Assembly (NCBI GenBank): GCA_002341805.1
Contig: DDOS01000114.1
Location: 1,598-12,070, forward strand
Direction of reading: 5' to 3'
Length of the DNA: 10,473 nt
Origin: Aquificaceae bacterium UBA2488
GTDB lineage: Bacteria; Aquificota; Aquificia; Aquificales; Aquificaceae
The position numbers were made by a program, and so were the translations under genes. The notes beneath the pieces were generated by a model, which had not been told where the DNA came from, made no database searches, and worked only from the letters and a program-made list of their open reading frames with translations. Numbering within the stretch: position 1 is the first letter of the stretch; the number at the start of each line of letters is the position of its first letter. Of this stretch, positions 1 through 5,136 are shown piece by piece.

Positions 1-564
1 GGTACCTATGCTTAACAAAGGGGCGTAAGGCACTAAGTTTGGAGCCACTCTATTTCCATAAAAATATATATCTGTATAAATAGAAGAAGATATCTTCTTG
101 TAATCATATCTTGCTCTTAGTCTTGAACCAAAATTATAAGTATCGTTTGTGGGTATTTCTTTTTCTTCAGAGCCATATTGAATTACCTGAGATTGACTTA
201 TGGCTGGTGCAAAAGAACTAAGAGGCTGATAATTTTTCACAAATAAACCTGCTCCTAATTTAGAATGCTTATCTTCATAAAAATTGTAAAGGCCTATGGC
301 TTTTAGATTTAACTGCAATAGCTTGTTTTTGACAGTGCCAGTTCCAGTATCTGCTTGACCATAATAGGCATCTGCTCTAAAATCAGTATCAAATCGCCCA
401 AAACCAAAATGAAGCTTATAGCCTATATTTAAATTTGGTCTTAATGTGACACTTCTAATCCCAGCAAGCCTGCCAGAGAAGAAGTTTATATAAACTTCAT
501 TTTTTAGGCTTTTAGCCATAGCCAAACCATTTACTATCCCGAAAGCCAAAATAAGCTTTTTCAT
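1..564 (-). CDS. Exported protein, probable outer-membrane beta-barrel (3' end cut by window edge)
   Basis: I translated this open frame by hand from the ATG at 564 to the left edge: 188 codons without a stop, so the C-terminus lies outside. It begins with a Sec-type signal peptide: MKK, a hydrophobic stretch, then Ala-Met-Ala with likely cleavage after residue 17. The rest alternates hydrophobic/aromatic and polar residues in short strands rich in Tyr, Phe, Gly and Arg (for example INFFSGRLAG, YKLHFGFGRFD, RADAYYG, IYTDIYFYGN), typical of transmembrane beta-strands. I do not recognise a specific family; porin-like or conserved barrel of unknown role is the most I can say. No strong ribosome binding site precedes the ATG. 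A TAAAAT six bases upstream could be a -10 element. The gene is separated from the Fe-S carrier gene by about 225 bases with hairpins, so it is probably its own transcript. Confidence 0.75.
   Translation of the reverse strand, partial: MKKLILAFGIVNGLAMAKSLKNEVYINFFSGRLAGIRSVTLRPNLNIGYKLHFGFGRFDTDFRADAYYGQADTGTGTVKNKLLQLNLKAIGLYNFYEDKHSKLGAGLFVKNYQPLSSFAPAISQSQVIQYGSEEKEIPTNDTYNFGSRLRARYDYKKISSSIYTDIYFYGNRVAPNLVPYAPLLSIGT
502..513 (-). repeat. 12-mer AAAAGCCTAAAA, copy 1
   Basis: Exact copy on the minus strand, inside the barrel-protein gene, coding Lys-Ser-Leu-Lys at the mature N-terminus. Confidence 0.6.
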
Positions 565-576
565 GTCTTTATTTTA
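565..576 (-). promoter_or_regulatory. Possible -10 element (TAAAAT) six bases before the barrel-protein ATG
   Basis: Read on the minus strand, TAAAAT (576-571) is followed by six bases (AAAGAC) and then ATG. The geometry matches the three better TATAAT-N6-ATG starts in this window, but the sequence here is so AT-rich that the match is weak. No convincing -35 lies 16-18 bases upstream. A promoter further up, near 610-640, is an alternative. Confidence 0.3.
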
Positions 577-642
577 TTTTAAGGCCGTGATGTTTAAATG
601 AGGTAATTGTGAAAATAATATGAATATTTTTACAAAATCTTG

Positions 643-671
643 AAAAAAACTAATTTCGTCAGAAGCGAAAT
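643..671 (-). terminator. Weak stem-loop followed by seven T (minus strand)
   Basis: On the minus strand ATTTCG pairs with CGAAAT around a seven-base loop, followed within a few bases by a run of seven T (649-643). This has the form of an intrinsic terminator for leftward transcription from the Fe-S carrier gene, but the stem has only two G-C pairs. It would be marginal at high growth temperature. Confidence 0.3.
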
Positions 672-757
672 AAACCTTTATTTATTTAAATTTGAGGCCT
701 TTAATTCTAAGTTACAATTACACAAATAAGAACTATATTGGAGTTTAAGAAGTAGCG

Positions 758-779
758 TCCTGCCCAAATTTGGGCAGGA
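758..779 (-). terminator. Perfect 22-base palindrome 10 bases after the Fe-S carrier stop codon
   Basis: A perfect inverted repeat, each arm TCCTGCCCAAA or its complement, gives a hairpin with a C-C-T-G-C-C-C / G-G-G-C-A-G-G stem in an otherwise AT-rich gap. It begins 10 bases past the stop codon at 790-792, which suits a terminator or 3'-end stabiliser of that leftward transcript. No T-run follows on either strand, so it is not a textbook intrinsic terminator. A dyad-symmetric protein binding site is the alternative. Confidence 0.4.
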
Positions 780-789
780 ATAGTTTATA

Positions 790-1137
790 TTAGTGACAGC
801 CACCAGAACCGCAGCTGCCACATCCATCACCAAAGTTGTTTGGATTTTTGATGGTAAATCCACCACCCATAAAATCTTGAACAAAGTCAAGCTCTGCACC
901 GTTTATATATGGCACAGAAAATTGATCTATGATAACTTTTGTGCCATTAGACTCTACAACGATGTCAGATTCTTCAACAGTATCATCAAAACCCATTGCA
1001 TATTGCATTCCAGAGCATCCACCTGGGACTACCCTAACTCTAAGCATTGGGTTTTCTATATTGTTCTCGCTAGCTATCTTAGCTATTTCCTGAGAAGCTA
1101 CCTCAGAAACTGTAAAAACTAAAGTAGTTACTTCCAT
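790..1137 (-). CDS. A-type iron-sulfur cluster carrier (IscA/ErpA/HesB family)
   Basis: A 115-residue cytosolic protein that carries and inserts Fe-S clusters into apo-enzymes. The family signature is plain: LRVRVVPGGCSGMQYAMGF with the first ligand Cys at 41, GAELDFV near 80-86, MGGGFTIKNPN at 90-100, and a Cys-rich tail. The tail carries C106 and C109 as C-G-S-C plus C114 just before the last residue, whereas most family members have C-x-C (C-G-C-G). Length is usual for the family, and the body strongly resembles the Aquifex HesB-type protein as I remember it. The start is certain because AGGAGGT sits four bases before the ATG. It lies 52 bases after hisIE on the same strand; co-transcription is possible. 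IscA, SufA and ErpA cannot be told apart from this sequence, so no symbol is given. Confidence 0.93.
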   Translation of the reverse strand: MEVTTLVFTVSEVASQEIAKIASENNIENPMLRVRVVPGGCSGMQYAMGFDDTVEESDIVVESNGTKVIIDQFSVPYINGAELDFVQDFMGGGFTIKNPNNFGDGCGSCGSGGCH

Positions 1138-1140
1138 AAC

Positions 1141-1149
1141 AACCTCCTA
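1141..1149 (-). promoter_or_regulatory. Strong Shine-Dalgarno of the Fe-S carrier gene
   Basis: Minus strand reads TAGGAGGTTGTTATG. This is the only gene in the window with a full AGGAGGT, which fixes its start and contrasts with the SD-less starts of its neighbours. Confidence 0.9.
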
Positions 1150-1189
1150 AAATTGATAAGACTAAATCTACAAACATTAAAAATTATTA

Positions 1190-1804
1190 CTATGATTTAT
1201 GTCTCTTGATTAGTTCTTTCTCAATATCTTCAAAAGACATATCAAGATAATTAAGACCGAGTATGAGATGATACATCATATCAGAAACTTCATAAACAAT
1301 CTCTTCTTTATTCTTATTTTTAAAAGCTATAACACTCTCTATAGCTTCTTCTCCTATTTTTTGTACTATTCTATCAAAACCTTCAGATATAAGTTTATTT
1401 GTATAAGAATTTTCCTTTGGATTTGCCATCCTGTCTTTTATAAGTCTTTCCAAGCTTGGTATTATCTCAAAGGGCATAAGGTTTATCTTTTCCTTATTAA
1501 AAACTCTAAAAAAGCAGTTTCTATTGCCTGTATGACAGGCTATGTCTTTATATTGTTTTACCATATAGATAATAGCATCCTCATCACAATCTATTCTTAT
1601 TTCTAAAACTTCCTGAAGCTCATCAGAGGTTTCTCCTTTTTTCCATATGCTCTGTCTTGATCTTGAGTAATAATGAGCAAATCCCGTTTCTAATGTCTTC
1701 TCAATAGCTTCTTGGTTGGCATAGGCCATCATCCTGATCTCACCCGTATAAACATCTTGAGCTATAACAGGCACAAGCCCCTTGTCATCGTATTTTATCT
1801 GCAT
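1190..1804 (-). CDS. hisIE: Bifunctional phosphoribosyl-AMP cyclohydrolase / phosphoribosyl-ATP pyrophosphatase
   Basis: Catalyses the second and third steps of histidine biosynthesis: HisE removes pyrophosphate from phosphoribosyl-ATP and HisI opens the adenine ring of phosphoribosyl-AMP. From the chosen Met (204 residues), the HisI domain covers about 1-105, with the SRSR..W.KGETS motif (K56-S60), D-C-D-E-D (72-76) and the zinc cysteines C73, C90 (C-H-T-G) and C97. The HisE domain covers about 115-204 with the MazG-like K-I-G-E-E-A-I-E (149-156) and E172/D175 metal ligands. All key residues are present. An ATG five codons upstream (1819) would overlap the preceding gene by eight bases. The ATG at 1804 is preferred because homologues begin near it and because TATAAT lies exactly six bases before it. 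The gene follows the UbiA-family gene by seven bases with no SD. No other his gene is in the window. Confidence 0.93.
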   Translation of the reverse strand: MQIKYDDKGLVPVIAQDVYTGEIRMMAYANQEAIEKTLETGFAHYYSRSRQSIWKKGETSDELQEVLEIRIDCDEDAIIYMVKQYKDIACHTGNRNCFFRVFNKEKINLMPFEIIPSLERLIKDRMANPKENSYTNKLISEGFDRIVQKIGEEAIESVIAFKNKNKEEIVYEVSDMMYHLILGLNYLDMSFEDIEKELIKRHKS

Positions 1805-1816
1805 AAAAACATTATA
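1805..1816 (-). promoter_or_regulatory. TATAAT six bases before hisIE ATG; likely leaderless promoter
   Basis: Minus strand: TATAAT (1816-1811), GTTTTT, then ATG. The hexamer contains the stop codon of the upstream gene (GTA-TAA-T). A -10 at this distance would start the mRNA at or next to the ATG, and no SD exists. I see no good -35 at 16-18 bases. Translational re-initiation after the nearby stop is the alternative. Confidence 0.5.
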
Positions 1817-2669
1817 CATGAAAATAAAGTATCATACCATCAAACAATACAAGACTTATAGCAGACAACAAAATAAGTTTATCATTTAAAAGCTCCTCAG
1901 AAGGCTCTCCACTTTTTAGGTTGTGAGTGATATGATAATATCTAAATATGCCAAATGTAGCTATAGCTACACTATAAAAAAATATTTTGCTTTTAATAGA
2001 TAAAGTATACATTGTATAAAGTCCAAGACTCAATGTAGCTGATATCACCATAAGCTGATCAAGATAATAAACTGAGTAGTGTTTTAATACCTCTTTAAAA
2101 TCAATACTCTTTTCTTCCATTACAAGAAGCTCATATCTTCTTTTGCCAAATCCAAGATATAGGCTTATAAAAAACATCACCAAAAACAAATATGGAGATA
2201 CTTCCACGCTTGAAGCAAAAGCCCCTACATATACTCTTATCAAAAACCCAAAAGCTATAAAAAACACATCAAAAATCTGTTTTTTCTTAAAATAAAAACT
2301 ATAACTAAGGCTGTTTAACACATATACAATGCTCATTAAAAATGCAAAGATATTGCTTAATATCAAAAGGAAAGCTCCTATTAAAAATACCAAAATAGCT
2401 ATGAAAACAGCCATTTTAATGGATATATCTCCTTTGGCGATGGGTCTATTTTTTTTCTTAGGATGTAGTCTATCCTTCGGAGCGTCTATTATATCGTTTA
2501 TTATATAAGTAAAAGATGCGATAAGACAAAATCCCACAAATGCTAAAAATGTATTTCTCAACATATTGATATTAAACACTTCTTTGGCAAATATAATAGG
2601 TATAAATATCATGAAGTTTTTAGTATATTGTTTTATTCTTAAAAACCTAAAAACGAGCTTAAAGTCCAT
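1812..2669 (-). CDS. UbiA-family prenyltransferase, decaprenyl-phosphate phosphoribosyltransferase type
   Basis: A 285-residue integral membrane enzyme with about eight or nine hydrophobic helices. The Asp-rich active site is in the form NDIIDAPKDRLHP (N58, D59, D62, D66, R67, H69, P70) followed by RPIAKG (75-80). The D-R-x-H-P...R-P-I-A version and the N-terminal R..QYTKN are typical of the branch that transfers 5-phosphoribose from PRPP to polyprenyl phosphate (Rv3806c type), rather than of ubiquinone, menaquinone or heme O prenyltransferases. In actinobacteria the product feeds decaprenyl-phosphoarabinose synthesis. What sugar acceptor exists here is unknown, and no epimerase (DprE1/DprE2) or arabinosyltransferase is in the window. 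The start overlaps the TPR gene by 11 bases, indicating translational coupling. Substrate assignment is inferred from motifs; membership in UbiA is firm. Confidence 0.85.
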   Translation of the reverse strand: MDFKLVFRFLRIKQYTKNFMIFIPIIFAKEVFNINMLRNTFLAFVGFCLIASFTYIINDIIDAPKDRLHPKKKNRPIAKGDISIKMAVFIAILVFLIGAFLLILSNIFAFLMSIVYVLNSLSYSFYFKKKQIFDVFFIAFGFLIRVYVGAFASSVEVSPYLFLVMFFISLYLGFGKRRYELLVMEEKSIDFKEVLKHYSVYYLDQLMVISATLSLGLYTMYTLSIKSKIFFYSVAIATFGIFRYYHITHNLKSGEPSEELLNDKLILLSAISLVLFDGMILYFHV

Positions 2670-3552
2670 TTAACCAAGAGTTAAGATACTGCACTTCCTT
2701 AGTGGCATGTATTTGGTTTAGATACTCTATAGCCCCTTGTATATAAGCTTTTGCCAAGATAAGATTGTTTATATCTTTATAATAAAAGCCAAGATATGCA
2801 TAAGCCATAGCCTCCCAGTAAGCATCATCTGCTTTTAGAGCTTCTTGATAGCCTTCGGATAATAAAGTCAACGCATTTTTGTAATCTTTGTTCTCACGGG
2901 CTATCTCTCCAAGGGATAAAAGAGCAATACCATTTGCATCGTGGTTTTTGGATTTTTGAGCTAGCTTGTGAGCCTGTTCTAATATATTCTTTGCCTTATC
3001 TATATTTCCAAGATAATAGTAGGTTAGACCCTTTAAAGCCAGTATGTCTGATTTTATAAAATTTGTTTTGGCATGTTTTAAAGCTTCATTAAAATAATAA
3101 AGAGCTTTTTGATAGTTTGAGTTAGCACTTTGTAAAAACCCTTGGGATTCTAAGGCTATAGCCAAGGCATCTCCTGTGGGATTATATTTCATAGCGTTTT
3201 GGCAATGTGTTTTAGCTTTATTTAGGTCTCCAGAAGCTGCAAATGCTCTACATAAATAGCTCTCTGATTCAGACATCAGATTTATATCCTTTGAATTATC
3301 AAGAGCGTTTTTTAAGAATAAAACGGAGTCATTGTAATCACCATTTATAAGGCTTATTATACCAAGGCATAGGTTTGCTGCTGGATTTTTTGGATTTTTA
3401 ACAAGTTCATTGTGTCCTTCAAACACAGACAACCTAAACTCTCCTTGATATATCTTTGACATACATTCGTTATTAAAGGGCCTTTCTGAAGAAGAACAAG
3501 ATGATACCAAAAATAATATACTTAGTATAAAAATATGCCTTATATATTTCAT
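2659..3552 (-). CDS. TPR-repeat lipoprotein
   Basis: A 297-residue lipoprotein. The N-terminus has a basic start, a hydrophobic core and the lipobox V-S-S-C with lipidated Cys19, followed by SSSE. From about residue 55 to the end it is made of roughly six tetratricopeptide repeats (for example LCLGIISLINGDYNDSVLFL, LKGLTYYYLGNIDKAKNIL, AYLGFYYKDINNLILAKAYI), with the usual G/A-x3-Y/F spacing. Such proteins act as scaffolds at the envelope; PilF/PilW-like pilotins share the architecture, but I cannot assign that role. The residue after Cys19 is Ser, not Asp, which would favour the outer membrane if the E. coli sorting rule holds here. It overlaps the PilZ gene by ATGA and the UbiA-family gene by 11 bases, so it is translated as part of that operon. 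Confidence 0.88.
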   Translation of the reverse strand: MKYIRHIFILSILFLVSSCSSSERPFNNECMSKIYQGEFRLSVFEGHNELVKNPKNPAANLCLGIISLINGDYNDSVLFLKNALDNSKDINLMSESESYLCRAFAASGDLNKAKTHCQNAMKYNPTGDALAIALESQGFLQSANSNYQKALYYFNEALKHAKTNFIKSDILALKGLTYYYLGNIDKAKNILEQAHKLAQKSKNHDANGIALLSLGEIARENKDYKNALTLLSEGYQEALKADDAYWEAMAYAYLGFYYKDINNLILAKAYIQGAIEYLNQIHATKEVQYLNSWLNGL

Positions 3553-4286
3553 AAGGCTTTAATTTCTTGAATTATCTCTTGCTGGCGTTTCATAATAAAA
3601 GAGGATAGTTTTTGTCTATCTTTTTTGTCTACATTCATTTTAAACCCAGCTATTACAGCATTTTCTTCATCATATATATTTATAAGATTAGCAACGGCAT
3701 TTATTTCATCATAGTTTATCCTTAGCTTTACTTCAAAAGTTAAATCCTTATTTATATAGGTTTCAACTTCTTCTAAAAACTTTACGTAACCTCCATCTTC
3801 TTCTTTTTTAACAGCAATGGCAAAACCATTTTCACTGACATTTTTTATCCTCATATTATTAAAACATTCTTTGGTATCATTAATACAAATATCTGCAAAA
3901 GCAGATATCTTATCATCTACTTCCACCCTCACGCCTGCTCTTTTTAAAAAAGGTGGCGCTTCTAAAAGAGATTTTACCATCAAAACAAGTTCGTTGCCAA
4001 TGGCAGAAAATATATCACAGTGTAGATAAAAAGATAACTCTCTATTGTTATAGGGTATAGATATTTTTACATAAGCTTCTTTAGAGACTCGAAAAGCATA
4101 TTTTAACGATACATTTTTCCAGTCAAAAGCTATATATATATCGTTAGCCTTTGTGATATCTATCCATAGTAGTTTTGTTTTTACATTTATAGGCACATCT
4201 CTGTATAGCACATAAATACTGTACTCTTTTGATTTTTGGAGCTTTGACGCTAATTGCTTTAAATCTATATCATAAACGTTAGCCAT
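3549..4286 (-). CDS. PilZ-domain protein, probable c-di-GMP receptor
   Basis: A 245-residue cytosolic protein with a YcgR-like two-part layout. Residues about 1-110 form a beta-rich N-terminal module (..YVKISIPYNNRELSFYL..). The PilZ domain follows, with R116-x3-R120 (KRAGVRVEV) and N149-x-S-x2-G154 (NVSENGF), the two motifs that hold c-di-GMP, then the closing AGFKMNV strand and the C-terminal helix RQKLSSFIMKRQQEII. All binding residues are present, so ligand binding is expected; the output is unknown (motility, adhesion or exopolysaccharide are usual for the family). The chosen ATG lies seven bases after the YmdB-type gene stop and has TATAAT six bases upstream. A TTG at 4310 would add eight residues and overlap that gene, and is less likely. 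The gene is placed close to an EAL-domain gene, which supports c-di-GMP signalling. Confidence 0.85.
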   Translation of the reverse strand: MANVYDIDLKQLASKLQKSKEYSIYVLYRDVPINVKTKLLWIDITKANDIYIAFDWKNVSLKYAFRVSKEAYVKISIPYNNRELSFYLHCDIFSAIGNELVLMVKSLLEAPPFLKRAGVRVEVDDKISAFADICINDTKECFNNMRIKNVSENGFAIAVKKEEDGGYVKFLEEVETYINKDLTFEVKLRINYDEINAVANLINIYDEENAVIAGFKMNVDKKDRQKLSSFIMKRQQEIIQEIKAL

Positions 4287-4301
4287 TACTACATTATACC
4301 A
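4287..4301 (-). promoter_or_regulatory. Extended -10 (TGGTATAAT) six bases before PilZ-gene ATG; likely leaderless promoter
   Basis: Minus strand: TG-G-TATAAT (hexamer 4298-4293), GTAGTA, ATG. This is a perfect extended -10. Its TAA is the stop codon of the upstream YmdB-type gene. No SD precedes the ATG and no clear -35 is present, which an extended -10 can tolerate. The predicted mRNA would begin at the start codon. Confidence 0.55.
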
Positions 4302-5085
4302 CATTCTCAAATATTTGAAATCTTTGAATAGATTCTATTTTGTCTTGGGCTTTTAACAGTATAGCATTTAATATTCCCTGAGAAGAGTCCACTTCAAATC
4401 TAACAGGTAGTCCAGTAAGGTATTTTGATATGGCATCATAAGAGGTTCCTATTATACTATGCCAAGCCCCTGTCATGCCTATATCTGTTACATAAGCCAT
4501 ACCAGAGGGAAATATAAAGTTATCCGCTGTAGGTACATGGGTGTGAGTCCCGTATATACAGATTTTGTTAGCTTTTTCTGGAAACTCATGCTCCATATAA
4601 AGAGCAAAGGCGTATTTCTCGGCAGTGGCTTCCGCATGAAAATCCACAAGACACAAGTCAAACTCATATTGTGATATAATATCTTTTACCATAAAAAATG
4701 GGTTTTCTAAATTGCTTCCCATAAACACTCTACCCATAGCGTTTATAATTAGTATATTTTTATCTTTTTTTCTAAAAAGCCCAAAACCCCTACCTGGTAT
4801 ATTTTCTTTTGAATAGTTTATCGGCCTTAGAACATTTTCTTTTTGGTCTATAAAGCTAAATATCTCTTTGTTATCCCATATGTGATTACCAGAGGTAAAT
4901 ACATCTATTCCAAGAGATGAGAGCTCTTCGTAAACTTTTAATGTAAGCCCAAACCCACCAGCAGCATTTTCAGCGTTTGACACGATAAAATCTATATCAT
5001 ACTCTTTTATGAGCTCTGGCAGCAAAGCCTTGAGCGCTCTTCTTCCAGCTCGTCCTATCACATCACCTATTATAAGGATATTCAT
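4294..5085 (-). CDS. YmdB-family metallophosphoesterase (TIGR00282 type)
   Basis: A 263-residue cytosolic binuclear-metal phosphodiesterase; characterised relatives hydrolyse 2',3'-cyclic and 3',5'-cyclic nucleotides, and the B. subtilis protein affects biofilm gene expression. The metal-binding motifs occur in order: G-D8-V-I-G-R-x-G-R, N37-A-E39-N-A-A-G-G, G-N67-H68-x-W-D, D-F-H-A-E-A-T-A-E-K in the middle, and G-T-H-T-H-V-P-T-A-D near 175. All are intact and the length is that of the family (about 260-265). The ATG at 5085 is chosen; an in-frame TTG two codons upstream (5091) is possible. No SD is visible. It is the first gene of the leftward unit, divergent from the EAL gene across 51 bases. 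The usual partner in Firmicutes, RNase Y, is not next to it here. Confidence 0.92.
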   Translation of the reverse strand: MNILIIGDVIGRAGRRALKALLPELIKEYDIDFIVSNAENAAGGFGLTLKVYEELSSLGIDVFTSGNHIWDNKEIFSFIDQKENVLRPINYSKENIPGRGFGLFRKKDKNILIINAMGRVFMGSNLENPFFMVKDIISQYEFDLCLVDFHAEATAEKYAFALYMEHEFPEKANKICIYGTHTHVPTADNFIFPSGMAYVTDIGMTGAWHSIIGTSYDAISKYLTGLPVRFEVDSSQGILNAILLKAQDKIESIQRFQIFENVV

Positions 5086-5109
5086 TAGCAAAATATTTTA
5101 ACATAAAGC

Positions 5110-5115
5110 ATTATA
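5110..5115 (-). promoter_or_regulatory. Likely -10 of the leftward YmdB-pilZ-TPR-ubiA-hisIE unit
   Basis: Minus strand TATAAT, followed by about 24 bases to the ATG at 5085, allowing a leader of roughly 18 bases. It lies in the 51-base divergent gap, nine bases from the oppositely directed TATAAT at 5125-5130. The -35 region would overlap the start codon of the rightward gene. No consensus -35 is visible. Confidence 0.45.
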
Positions 5116-5124
5116 AATCTAAGT

Positions 5125-5136
5125 TATAATATAACT
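5125..5136 (+). promoter_or_regulatory. TATAAT six bases before EAL-gene ATG; likely leaderless promoter
   Basis: TATAAT (5125-5130), ATAACT, ATG (5137-5139). No SD. Unlike the hisIE and PilZ cases there is no upstream gene on this strand, so re-initiation cannot explain the arrangement, which makes this the clearest example of the pattern. TTAACA at 5098-5103 is 21 bases upstream, too far for a standard -35. Confidence 0.6.

Noticed and set aside
84..99. Perfect 16-base palindrome AAGAAGATATCTTCTT
   Set aside because: It lies inside the coding frame of the barrel protein and is made of common AT-rich Lys/Ser codons; no sign of a regulatory role.
678..1122. Open frames of 73 and 109 codons overlapping the Fe-S carrier gene
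   Set aside because: They are alternative frames over a clearly recognised family; neither has an SD or a recognisable protein sequence.
4308..4310. TTG as start of the PilZ gene
   Set aside because: It would overlap the upstream gene by 17 bases with no SD; the ATG at 4286 has the TATAAT-N6 arrangement.
5089..5091. TTG as start of the YmdB-type gene
   Set aside because: The ATG two codons later matches the family N-terminus (M-N-I-L-I-I-G-D); the TTG has no supporting signal.
5098..5124. TTAACA as a -35 for the EAL gene
   Set aside because: The spacer to TATAAT is 21 bases, outside the usual 16-18.
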